DNA of 64,000 bases, from contig NZ_QGHA01000005.1 in the NCBI RefSeq assembly GCF_003148845.1, forward strand, positions 116,430 through 180,429, read 5' to 3'. The translations under genes and the position numbers were made by a program. Shown piece by piece: positions 26,605-34,528 of the stretch. How positions within the stretch are numbered: position 1 is the first letter of the stretch; each line of letters begins with the position of its first letter. The stretch comes from Mucilaginibacter oryzae (GTDB lineage Bacteria; Bacteroidota; Bacteroidia; Sphingobacteriales; Sphingobacteriaceae). Below the pieces are notes generated by a model that was not told the DNA's origin, did no database searches, and was given only the letters and a program-made list of their open reading frames with translations.

Positions 26605-28440
26605 TTAAAAAATAATGGAATAGGTTAATTTATTTTTAATGGGGACGATCAGCTCCTGTTTATCGCCCATCTGCCGGGTAATGGCTTTAGCACGGTCCGC
26701 TTCATCAAGCCGGATGTAATACGATTTATCATCGATGGCGTATAAACCATCACCAAGCGTTTCGATATTGCCCGAGGCTAAATGATAATACAAACCCTCC
26801 ACCGGGTTTTGTAAAGTCACCTCCCGGTGGATGCCCTGTCCGCCCGGCATCACACTGCTGGCATCATTTACAACCGATCCGTAAACAATATATTTAAAAG
26901 CGGGCACATCATCAGCATTTAAAACGTAACCTTTAGGTTTAAAAGCGGTACCTGTGGTATCTAAAGCCCAAACCGCTTTTTCGTCGCTTAATTTTTCGAT
27001 GGCCGGAACAGGTTTGCCAAGGTATTGCACCGAGCCGGCCGGGCGGGATGAACCGTCGCCCCTGTCATGCCACATCGGGGTAGCATCTAAAAAGCCGCCC
27101 CTCCATATCTGTACAATCATTCCCTTATCCAGGTCATAGGTATAATGCAACAACTCCGGGCTGCCTACGTTAACACCGTGAGTTACCCGGATGCCGCCTG
27201 GCAGATCAGAAAAGCTACGCACCACCGTGTTCGCCGCTGCATCGATCAGGATCGGATCCACCGGGTCATTGTTACTCACATTGGCATCGCTTAACAAATA
27301 CTCGCGAATGCCCGGTCCTGAAACGGTTAAGCCCAAAGCGGGCCTTACCCATTCCACTGTTTTTAAATAGGATATTTCAAAAGAATGATTGCCCGGCTGT
27401 AACTGAACTTTGTTTTCGCCATAACCATCAGCCATCGCTATCACACTGCTGCCATCAATACCAAAAGCTCCTTTGCCACCAGGTACGTTTATTTTGAAAA
27501 CGTACTCACCGGCATCTTTTACTTCGATATTGCCGGTGTACACCATGGTAAAATCGTTATTTAAACGGGCCTGGTTTGAAGACATGATGGTAGATGAGCC
27601 TTCCGCATCAGGCTTTTGTTTCTGCAAATCGCTTACGCTAAGGTTTGTTGCCTTATATACTTTATACTTCAAACCGGAAAGTGCAGGGTGAGGCTTATCG
27701 AACGCGGTGATTTTGATATTACGGAAAGCCACAGGCCCATGATCGCCCTGAATGCGCAACGGGCCGAGTGCCGCGTCCCGGGCATCGATGGCTCCCCGGG
27801 TTGGGCCCGCAAGTTCTACATTATCCTGTATCAGTACGCCGTTTAGCCAAACATAAAGCATCCTGGCATTGGCATTTTTTTGCCCGTTGGCATCAAAACG
27901 CGCTGCCTGGAACGAAATTTTGATATGCTGCCATAAACCTGGCGCCCTGCTGGCATTTTGCCTCGGGGCATGGCCGTCGTAACCTTGCTGCCCCTCGGGT
28001 TTGCTATCATCCCAACGTTCATAAATACCACCATTATCACCCGACTTAGGGTTTACCGTACCCCAGCTATCCAGCAACTGGATTTCATACCGGCCCTGTA
28101 AATAGATGCCCGAGTTTGAGCCTTTGGCCATCATGTAATCCAGCTCCAGATCCATATCCCCATAAGTGGTTTTGCTAAACAGATCTTTAGCGCCTTTTTT
28201 ACCGGGCTGGTTTACCAGGATACCAGCGCCATCTTTAGTGGTTAACACTTCCTGTTGGGCAAGGTCGGCCTGCACGTTGGATGCCGTTTTCCAGTTGGGG
28301 GACGGGTTATCAAAAAAAGAAAGGTCACGGAGAGGCACCTGTGTTTGCGCCATCAGGTTTTGAAAGCCCAGGGTGCATACCAGTGCCATCCAAAACTTTT
28401 TGCCGCGAAAAAGCTTAGCTGACGGATTAATACAACGCAT
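26605..28440 (-). CDS. DUF1080 plus PA14-like multidomain secreted protein
   Basis: The 611-residue protein has a signal peptide (FQNLMAQ). A DUF1080 domain covers roughly 60-250 (GDMDLELDYMMAKGSNSGIY, YEIQLLDSWG, GPVAFRNIKI). A PA14-like carbohydrate-binding module lies at about 265-385 (DFTMVYTGNIEVKDAGEYVF, LQPGNHSFEISYLK), and a third domain of unknown type fills 400-611. It is the first gene of the three-gene operon and is divergently spaced from a broken small gene. The PA14 module suggests binding of a sugar polymer at the cell surface or in the periplasm. DUF1080 hydrolase activity towards 3-keto-glycosides is assumed from family knowledge. Confidence 0.88.
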   Translation of the reverse strand: MRCINPSAKLFRGKKFWMALVCTLGFQNLMAQTQVPLRDLSFFDNPSPNWKTASNVQADLAQQEVLTTKDGAGILVNQPGKKGAKDLFSKTTYGDMDLELDYMMAKGSNSGIYLQGRYEIQLLDSWGTVNPKSGDNGGIYERWDDSKPEGQQGYDGHAPRQNASRAPGLWQHIKISFQAARFDANGQKNANARMLYVWLNGVLIQDNVELAGPTRGAIDARDAALGPLRIQGDHGPVAFRNIKITAFDKPHPALSGLKYKVYKATNLSVSDLQKQKPDAEGSSTIMSSNQARLNNDFTMVYTGNIEVKDAGEYVFKINVPGGKGAFGIDGSSVIAMADGYGENKVQLQPGNHSFEISYLKTVEWVRPALGLTVSGPGIREYLLSDANVSNNDPVDPILIDAAANTVVRSFSDLPGGIRVTHGVNVGSPELLHYTYDLDKGMIVQIWRGGFLDATPMWHDRGDGSSRPAGSVQYLGKPVPAIEKLSDEKAVWALDTTGTAFKPKGYVLNADDVPAFKYIVYGSVVNDASSVMPGGQGIHREVTLQNPVEGLYYHLASGNIETLGDGLYAIDDKSYYIRLDEADRAKAITRQMGDKQELIVPIKNKLTYSIIF

Positions 28441-28566
28441 TGCTATTGATTATAATATGGTTTATTAGTTAGGGACGATCAGACATCATCACCAATTTAT
28501 TGCCTGCAATATAATCATTTACCGCAATCGATTGTTAAAATTAATCAAGAACCCGTATCAATGGCA

Positions 28567-29025
28567 TTACGGCTTCCACTCTTTTAAACTTTCATCCGGC
28601 TGGCCTCCGTAAAGTTTCCGGGTAAGGGTGTCAATATAAACCCAGCTATCAGAAACAAATACAGCGATTTCATCATCGATGTTGTCGTGGCCAACGTTAT
28701 AAATAAAGTATTTTGATTTGCCCCGCTGCCGTATGCTGTCAAACAGCCATTGTTCATTTATCGAGGTATCAGCTACAGACATTTACACTAATTCATTGCC
28801 CGAATTCTTGACATATGCCGTTAACAGCGAATCTATCCAGCCATGATCCGGCGGTGTATCAGGATAATCAATTTTTTCATTTTCGGCTTCCTGTACATAC
28901 TTCGGGGAATCTGGTTTTTGCTTAGCGCTAATAGTGTCTGCTTTCTTTGTAACAACAACTTTTGGTTGTTGATTACAACTCAGCGCCAGCAATGATATCC
29001 CTACAGGCAACAAATGGGTTTTCAT
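28567..29025 (-). pseudogene. Small lipoprotein gene split by an in-frame TAA
   Basis: From ATG 29025 the frame encodes a lipoprotein (MKTHLLPVGISLLALSC, Cys17) that runs 80 residues to a TAA at 28783-28785 (GNELV-stop). The same frame continues without interruption for 71 further residues (MSVADTSINEQWLFDSIRQR to LKEWKP). The second half reads as the natural continuation of the first (...DSLLTAYVKNSGNELV / ...EQWLFDSIRQRGK...YFIYNVGHD), and TAA is directly followed by ATG. A single nonsense substitution in a roughly 150-residue gene is the simplest view. Two separately translated, coupled ORFs are the alternative. Function unknown. Confidence 0.65.
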
Positions 29026-29153
29026 GATAAGGCAATCGGTTTTAAAGGCCCCAAAGTAATCACTTATCAGGAACAATGCAATAATTATGTTACTTATAGC
29101 TATCAACAGGGATAAATAAGCTACAAAATGCACTTTTTATTACCTTAGGCTTT

Positions 29154-30713
29154 ATGAAACAATTTTACGCTCCTACCTGCAGCCTTGTCAGCAAGGCAAG
29201 GCCGTTTGTTTTAGGCATGTTGCTTTGCGGCAGCATAGCCTCGGCCCAATCCAACAACCCGGTTATTAACAATATCATGAATGAAGAAACCGGCAATTCG
29301 CAACTTGAAAAGCTGGCTCATGAACTTTTTGACGGTATTGGCCCGCGTTTGGTAGGCACTCCGCAAATGAAACAGGCCAACGACTGGGCCGTGGCCAAAT
29401 ACAAAAGCTGGGATATTGAGGCCAAAAACGAAAAATGGGGCGAATGGCGCGGCTGGGAACGCGGCGTATCGCATATTGATATGGTATCGCCGAGGGTAAA
29501 ATCGCTGGAAGGTACGCAACTGGCCTGGAGCCCGGGTATGAGCAAAAAAACTGCCACAGCCGAAATTGTGATCCTGCCGGATGTGGCCGATTCTGTTGCA
29601 TTTCAGCAATGGCTGCCCAATATAAAAGGTAAGTTTGTAATGATCTCCATGTGCCAGCCAACGGGCAGGCCTGATTATAACTGGCAGGAGTTTGCCTTGA
29701 AAGAATCGTTTGATAAAATGAAAGCTGAGCGCTCCGCTCAAACGGATGCATGGAAAAAACGGATCACTAAAACGGGCTTTACCACACGTACATTGCCGGT
29801 AGCGCTGGAAAATGCAGGTGCCGTTGGCATTTTAACCAATAACTGGTCGGCTGGCTTTGGGGTTGACAAGATCTTTTCGGCATATACTAAAAAAGTTCCT
29901 ACTGTGGACATCGCTTTAGAGGATTACGGCATGCTGTACCGCCTGGTTGAAAACGGCGATAAACCGGTAATCAGCATACACTGCGAATCAAAAGAATTGG
30001 GTGTTGTACCAACCTTTAACACCATTGCCGAGATAAAAGGTTCTGAAAAACCTAATGAATATGTAATGCTGAGCGCCCACTTCGATTCGTGGGATGGCGG
30101 TACCGGCGCTACGGACAATGGTACAGGTACGCTGACCATGATGGAGGCGATGCGTTTATTGAAAAAGTTTTACCCGCACCCAAAACGCACCATTTTGGTT
30201 GGCCATTGGGGCAGTGAAGAAGAAGGCCTGAACGGCTCGCGCGCGTTTGTTGAAGATCATCCTGAAATTGTTGCAAACCTGCAGGCCTTGTTTAACCAGG
30301 ATAATGGTACAGGCCGCGTGGTTAACTTGACAGGGCAAGGCTTTGTGGAGGCTAAGGATTATTTAACCCGTTGGTTGAGTGCTGTACCTGATACTATAAA
30401 AAACAGGATTAAAACCGTATTTCCGGGCCAACCGGGTGGCGGCGGATCAGACTTTGCTTCGTTTGTGGCCGTGGGCGCACCGGGCTTTTCTTTAAGCTCG
30501 CTCAACTGGTCGTACGGATCGTACACCTGGCATACCAACCGGGATACCTATGATAAGGTGGTGTTTGATGATTTGAAAAACAACGCCATTTTAGCGGCCA
30601 TTTTAGCTTATATGGCAAGTGAGGATCCTGCTAAAACGGTGAATACCAAAACTGAAGGCATTAAGTGGCCTGCTCAGGTAAAAGCTACGCGACGCGGCGG
30701 ACTGGACAAGTAA
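29154..30713 (+). CDS. M28-family zinc peptidase
   Basis: The 519-residue protein has a signal peptide (CGSIASAQS), a protease-associated-type insert (about 120-270), and the M28 catalytic core: MLSAHFDSWDGGTGATDNGT supplies zinc-binding His and Asp, GSEEEGLNGSRAF supplies the catalytic/metal Glu pair, and HTNRDTYDKV near the C-terminus supplies the last His. It should be a periplasmic or outer-membrane-associated aminopeptidase or carboxypeptidase. It is monocistronic, with ATG 29154, and ends before a shared bidirectional terminator with the aldolase gene. TACCTTAG 13 bases before the start is a weak -7-like box. Confidence 0.93.
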   Translation: MKQFYAPTCSLVSKARPFVLGMLLCGSIASAQSNNPVINNIMNEETGNSQLEKLAHELFDGIGPRLVGTPQMKQANDWAVAKYKSWDIEAKNEKWGEWRGWERGVSHIDMVSPRVKSLEGTQLAWSPGMSKKTATAEIVILPDVADSVAFQQWLPNIKGKFVMISMCQPTGRPDYNWQEFALKESFDKMKAERSAQTDAWKKRITKTGFTTRTLPVALENAGAVGILTNNWSAGFGVDKIFSAYTKKVPTVDIALEDYGMLYRLVENGDKPVISIHCESKELGVVPTFNTIAEIKGSEKPNEYVMLSAHFDSWDGGTGATDNGTGTLTMMEAMRLLKKFYPHPKRTILVGHWGSEEEGLNGSRAFVEDHPEIVANLQALFNQDNGTGRVVNLTGQGFVEAKDYLTRWLSAVPDTIKNRIKTVFPGQPGGGGSDFASFVAVGAPGFSLSSLNWSYGSYTWHTNRDTYDKVVFDDLKNNAILAAILAYMASEDPAKTVNTKTEGIKWPAQVKATRRGGLDK

Positions 30714-30756
30714 ACAGTCAATGCCAGTACCATAACAGTTACCTGTAATAAAATAA

Positions 30757-30781
30757 TAAGCCGCCCAAACAAGGCGGCTTA
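30757..30781. terminator. Bidirectional terminator between M28 peptidase and aldolase
   Basis: TAAGCCGCC (30757-30765) and GGCGGCTTA (30773-30781) form a 9-base-pair GC-rich stem with a 7-base loop. T-rich sequence on the right and A-rich sequence on the left serve both convergent genes. Confidence 0.85.
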
Positions 30782-30786
30782 TCGTT

Positions 30787-31815
30787 TTAAATCTCTTGTT
30801 GCTCCAGCTCGGCTGTATATTTCCCTTCGCGCGCGAGGGTATTGATGTGCGCCCGCTCATATAAAAGGCGCTGAGCTTCGGCAATATTTTCGTCCCTTCC
30901 ACCCCATTTCTCCAAACAAGGTTGCTGAACCGCCCTTGAATACGAAAAAGTTAGCGCCCATGGCATTTTATCTTTAAAACGTACGTGCATGGCGTTCAGC
31001 CTTTCAGAGGCCAGTTCAGGCGACTGTCCGCCGGATAAAAAGGCGATACCCGGTACTGAAGCGGGTACGCACCTTAAAAAACAATTGATGGTGGCGTCTG
31101 CCACGGCATCCGCGTTATCCTGCTGTGGCGATTGCAGACCGGGCACAATCATATTGGGTTTTAATATCATGCCCTCAAAACTCACCCTTTGCTGATAAAG
31201 TTGGTTGAATACCGTGTGCAACACCTCGGTAGTAACTTCCGCACAGGTTTTAAGCGAATGGTTGCCATCCATCAACACCTCCGGCTCAACAATGGGCACC
31301 ATGCCAATTTCCTGGCAAATAATAGCATAGCGGGCCAGTAAAAAAGCGTTGGCTTTAATGTTGCCGCTGGTAGGCGTATTATTACCAATGGTGATCACCG
31401 CACGCCATTTGGCAAAACGGGCGCCTAACGCGTAGTATTCGGTAAGGCGTTTATGTAAATTATCAAGCCCTTCGGTTATCTTCTCGTCCGGAAAGCCGTC
31501 CATATCTATCGCTCCTTCATCTACCTTTATACCGGGTACAATACCTTTTTCTTTCAGTGTCTCAATAAATAACTTACCGTCGGCTGTACTTTGCCTGATG
31601 GTTTCATCAAACAAAATAGCCCCGCTTATAGCTTCTTCCAACCTGGGCGTGGTCACGATCAGCTCCCGGTATTTACGGCGGTACTCTTCGGTTTGCGGAA
31701 TATCAAGCGCCTGGAAACGCTTGTTACAGGTTGATGTACTTTCGTCCATCGCCAAAAGGCCTTTGTTGCCGGCCATCAGTTGCTTCGCTATATTTTTCAG
31801 GCTTTGCAGTTCCAT
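30787..31815 (-). CDS. Class I fructose-bisphosphate aldolase
   Basis: The 342-residue product starts best at ATG 31815 (MELQSLKNIAKQL). An upstream in-frame ATG would add 14 unusual residues. It is a class I (Schiff-base, metal-free) aldolase: GLLAMDESTSTCNKRF near the N-terminus, KVDEGAIDMDG, IVEPEVLMDG, the Schiff-base lysine in GMILKPNMIVPG, and FLSGGQSPE binding phosphate. It cleaves fructose 1,6-bisphosphate in glycolysis and catalyses the reverse in gluconeogenesis. It is monocistronic. The class I type is the animal/plant-like form found in a subset of bacteria. Confidence 0.95.
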   Translation of the reverse strand: MELQSLKNIAKQLMAGNKGLLAMDESTSTCNKRFQALDIPQTEEYRRKYRELIVTTPRLEEAISGAILFDETIRQSTADGKLFIETLKEKGIVPGIKVDEGAIDMDGFPDEKITEGLDNLHKRLTEYYALGARFAKWRAVITIGNNTPTSGNIKANAFLLARYAIICQEIGMVPIVEPEVLMDGNHSLKTCAEVTTEVLHTVFNQLYQQRVSFEGMILKPNMIVPGLQSPQQDNADAVADATINCFLRCVPASVPGIAFLSGGQSPELASERLNAMHVRFKDKMPWALTFSYSRAVQQPCLEKWGGRDENIAEAQRLLYERAHINTLAREGKYTAELEQQEI

Positions 31816-31878
31816 AGGTGGTGGTATTAATGAGTGAACAACGCAAGTTAAGCACACTTGTTTCAGTACTTAAAAAAC

Positions 31879-31910
31879 AAAAGCCACATTTACTTAAATG
31901 TGACTTTTAT
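31879..31910 (-). terminator. Terminator after the msrA-msrB pair
   Basis: AAAAGCCACATTTA and TAAATGTGACTTTT pair around a short loop with one G:T-type mismatch, inside A- and T-runs. It lies just past the msrB stop codon on the minus strand. Confidence 0.7.
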
Positions 31911-31934
31911 GATACCATTATGGTACGTTAACGC

Positions 31935-32453
31935 TTATTTGGCAAAGCCATCGGGCACAAAATCAAGCGACACGGAATTCATGCAAAAACGTTTATAGGT
32001 TGGCGGCGGACCGTCATCAAATATATGCCCCAGATGCGAATCGCAACGGGCGCAAAGCACCTCGGTACGGCTCATCCCGTATGAGTTGTCCTGTTTATAA
32101 ATCACGCTGTTTTTACGCACCGGCTCGAAAAAGCTTGGCCAGCCGCAATCGCTGGCAAATTTGGCATCCGATCGGAACAGTTTATTACCGCATACGGCAC
32201 AGTAGTAAGTGCCCCTGGTTGTTTTATCCCAATATTGCCCGGTAAAGGCACGTTCGGTAGCCACCTCCCTCGCGGTGGCATATAACGCCGGCGACAGTAT
32301 CTTTTTCCATTCGGCGTTTGATACGTTTAAATGCCGGGTATCTGTAGTGGAATAATACGGGTTGTTTTCATGGCCTTTTTCAGTTTTCAGTTGCTGCGCG
32401 AAGGCACCGCTATAGCAGAGCAATAAAGCCGCTAATACATATATCCCTTTCAT
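31935..32453 (-). CDS. msrB: Periplasmic peptide-methionine (R)-S-oxide reductase
   Basis: The 172-residue enzyme has a signal peptide (YSGAFAQQ) followed by a full MsrB domain. Zinc-binding cysteine pairs are Cys85/Cys88 (CAVCG) and Cys134/Cys137 (CARCD), the catalytic Cys157 is in RFCMNSVSLDF, and a probable resolving Cys103 is in SDCGWPSF. It reduces the R epimer of methionine sulfoxide in exported proteins. Its ATG overlaps the msrA stop region by one base (32453), so the two are translationally coupled. The signal peptide places both repair enzymes outside the cytoplasm. Confidence 0.95.
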   Translation of the reverse strand: MKGIYVLAALLLCYSGAFAQQLKTEKGHENNPYYSTTDTRHLNVSNAEWKKILSPALYATAREVATERAFTGQYWDKTTRGTYYCAVCGNKLFRSDAKFASDCGWPSFFEPVRKNSVIYKQDNSYGMSRTEVLCARCDSHLGHIFDDGPPPTYKRFCMNSVSLDFVPDGFAK

Positions 32454-33064
32454 TATTGCTTCAGTTTATTTTTAAATACTTTTTTAAATTTCTCTAACTC
32501 CGGCTGGATCACGTATTTACAATACGGCTGTTCGCCGTTTTGGTTAAAATAGTTTTGATGGTAATCTTCGGCTTTATAAAAAGCTTTGTAAGGTACCACC
32601 TGGGTTACTATCGGGTTTTTATAAGCCTTTTCGGCATTCAGCTTGCTGATATAATACTGCGCTTTTTGTTTTTGCGCGTTGTTATGGTAAAATATGGCCG
32701 AGCGGTATTGCGTGCCTACATCATTACCCTGCCTGTTTAGTTGGGTAGGATCATGCGCAACAAAAAAAGCGGCGAGCAATTCATCATACGAGATGATTGC
32801 CGGATCATAAATAATATTACAAGCCTCGGCATGACCGGTGGTACCGGTGCAAACCAGTTCGTATGAAGGGTTGGCCACATGCCCCCCGGAAAAGCCGGAA
32901 ATAACCTTCTCTACACCCTTTAACTGCTGAAACTTAGCCTCGGTGCACCAGAAACAACCGGTAGCAAAAGTGGCCGTATCCAAAACCTTTTTTGGCGGGG
33001 CCGATGCAAACGAATTAACAACGACCGCCGATAGCACGATCACTAAACAAATTATCTTTTTCAT
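32453..33064 (-). CDS. msrA: Periplasmic peptide-methionine (S)-S-oxide reductase
   Basis: The 203-residue enzyme has a signal peptide (VVVNSFASA) and the MsrA active site TGCFWCTEAKF with catalytic Cys37. GFSGGHVANPSYELVCTGTT and GNDVGTQYRSAIFY follow, which bind the methionine sulfoxide methyl and oxide. It reduces the S epimer and works beside MsrB, encoded immediately downstream with overlapping stop and start codons. The pair should protect envelope proteins from oxidants such as hypochlorite, a role known from separate periplasmic Msr systems. Here both are classical MsrA/MsrB, not MsrP. Confidence 0.95.
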   Translation of the reverse strand: MKKIICLVIVLSAVVVNSFASAPPKKVLDTATFATGCFWCTEAKFQQLKGVEKVISGFSGGHVANPSYELVCTGTTGHAEACNIIYDPAIISYDELLAAFFVAHDPTQLNRQGNDVGTQYRSAIFYHNNAQKQKAQYYISKLNAEKAYKNPIVTQVVPYKAFYKAEDYHQNYFNQNGEQPYCKYVIQPELEKFKKVFKNKLKQ

Positions 33065-33180
33065 TTATGGTTTTATTTATCAATACCAGATGTATTCAGG
33101 ATAACTAACGTAAAAAAATGCATGGGGAGATGAACAAAGTTATCAATTTACAGCAATGTGATAGTTGGTTGACAAAAGGC

Positions 33181-33212
33181 TTTGTTTAAGGTTGAGGCAT
33201 GTAATACCTTTA
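33181..33212 (+). promoter_or_regulatory. Promoter of the DUF1543 gene, possibly giving a leaderless mRNA
   Basis: TTTG (33181-33184), a 20-base spacer, then TACCTTTA (33205-33212) match the Bacteroidota -33/-7 consensus TTTG...TAnnTTTG at 11 of 12 defined-or-free positions. The ATG begins 4 bases after the box, so transcription would start at or next to the initiation codon. Confidence 0.5.
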
Positions 33213-33216
33213 GCTG

Positions 33217-33771
33217 ATGGAGAATCTGAAACTATTTATGCTGATGCTGGGCTGCAAACCGCCGGGCCGACATACCGAACAACACGATATTTTCTTCGGG
33301 ATAGCGGCAAGCCTCCGCGACCTGGTACCACAGATTCATTCCTTTTGGCCCGGGCCGCAGAAAATCCATATTGATGCCTGGCGCGAGGTTAATAAAGTTG
33401 ACGGGTATGAGGTAAATATCGTACCCCGCGATAATGATATTGGTCAGACCAACAAGCTTTTTTTCATTAATTTAGGCGGCTACCAGCCCAACAGGTTTGA
33501 AGAGCAGCACCACATAGTACTTACCGTACAGCAAGATTTTGCTTCGGCATCTAAAGCGGCCAAAGCAACTCACTTTTTTAAGCACAATCATTTTGCCGGT
33601 GCCAACGCGCACATCGACGACAAATACGGGGTTGATGTGGATGATATTTACCTGGTGGAAGATATTCTCAGTCCCTCGCAAAAAGAAAGCTTCCGCATTG
33701 CGCTTGTTCCAAATAGTAATTTACCCGAAGACGCTATAAACCTCGGTTATTTTAAACTGGATAGATTGTAA
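33217..33771 (+). CDS. DUF1543 domain protein
   Basis: The 184-residue cytoplasmic protein matches DUF1543. LFMLMLGCKPPGRHTEQHDI begins the domain and a second similar half follows (LFFINLGGYQPNRFEEQHHI), so the two halves look like an internal duplication. The repeat phrase is hydrophobic strand-LGG/C-x(2-4)-P-R-x-EQH. No enzymatic function is established for the family. It stands alone. The promoter-like boxes are so close to ATG 33217 that the mRNA may lack a leader. Confidence 0.85.
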   Translation: MENLKLFMLMLGCKPPGRHTEQHDIFFGIAASLRDLVPQIHSFWPGPQKIHIDAWREVNKVDGYEVNIVPRDNDIGQTNKLFFINLGGYQPNRFEEQHHIVLTVQQDFASASKAAKATHFFKHNHFAGANAHIDDKYGVDVDDIYLVEDILSPSQKESFRIALVPNSNLPEDAINLGYFKLDRL

Positions 33772-33859
33772 AAGAACTTTGTGTAAACAACAATAACTGA
33801 AACATTTTATGGTTTTAATAATTGTAACTACATCAGTTAACCATTAAACCATACCGGTT

Positions 33860-34378
33860 ATGAAACATGCATTCATTTTTGGGACAACCATATTTTTAAG
33901 CGAAAACAACACGCTTAATTACAGCGATGGGCTCACTCATATTGAATTTTTAAAGATTTTATCATTTCATGATGAGAGCAAAAACCGCGTACTCACCATC
34001 GATGCTCATATTACAAGTAAGGCAGGTAACGAGATCAAAATATCGGCCAATAATAATATCAACGGCGCCAATATCAGGACGGATGTCTCTGCCGGACGAA
34101 TAAAAGTGTTTGAGCCTGACAATGATGAACCCGTGCTGGACATTTACCAGCTTAACTCACATGAATACCATGGTTTATCAAGCCATATATTAAACGAGAT
34201 CCATGCGCAGCACCCGGACCATGTAGTTTCCGTTAAAGGTAATTTTACCGTGAACGATGCCCACTTCCTGATTGAGAACGAAAAAATGTTTATTGATCAG
34301 AATGGTTATGCCAATGGCGTAGTAAACGCGCATCATGGTGTTATTTTATCCGCTGCTGATATTGATCTGACTTCATAA
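33860..34378 (+). CDS. Hypothetical protein, unrecognised
   Basis: This 172-residue protein has no signal peptide or membrane helix and no motif I can name. It begins MKHAFIFGTTIFLSENNTLN and continues with alternating strands and polar turns (HIEFLKILSFHDESKNRVLT, EIKISANNNINGANIRTDVS), which suggests a small all-beta fold. It is His- and Asn-rich near the end (VNAHHGVILSAADIDLTS). It follows the DUF1543 gene after 88 bases on the same strand and may be co-transcribed. Codon use resembles its neighbours. Confidence 0.7.
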   Translation: MKHAFIFGTTIFLSENNTLNYSDGLTHIEFLKILSFHDESKNRVLTIDAHITSKAGNEIKISANNNINGANIRTDVSAGRIKVFEPDNDEPVLDIYQLNSHEYHGLSSHILNEIHAQHPDHVVSVKGNFTVNDAHFLIENEKMFIDQNGYANGVVNAHHGVILSAADIDLTS

Positions 34379-34528
34379 TTCAATCAGCAAACAGAAAGAA
34401 ACATCAATGATCCTCATACCGGGTTTATCGCGGCATTACTCGATCAATTAACCTATTGGTTAAAGTAGGATTCCGTAACAAATCCGGCATGATATTACGG
34501 CTTTTAATCCTGACAGGTCGCTGTGTTA

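Noticed and set aside
29211..29741. 176-codon minus-strand frame
   Set aside because: Lies antisense inside the intact M28 peptidase gene, whose motifs and signal peptide fix the coding strand.
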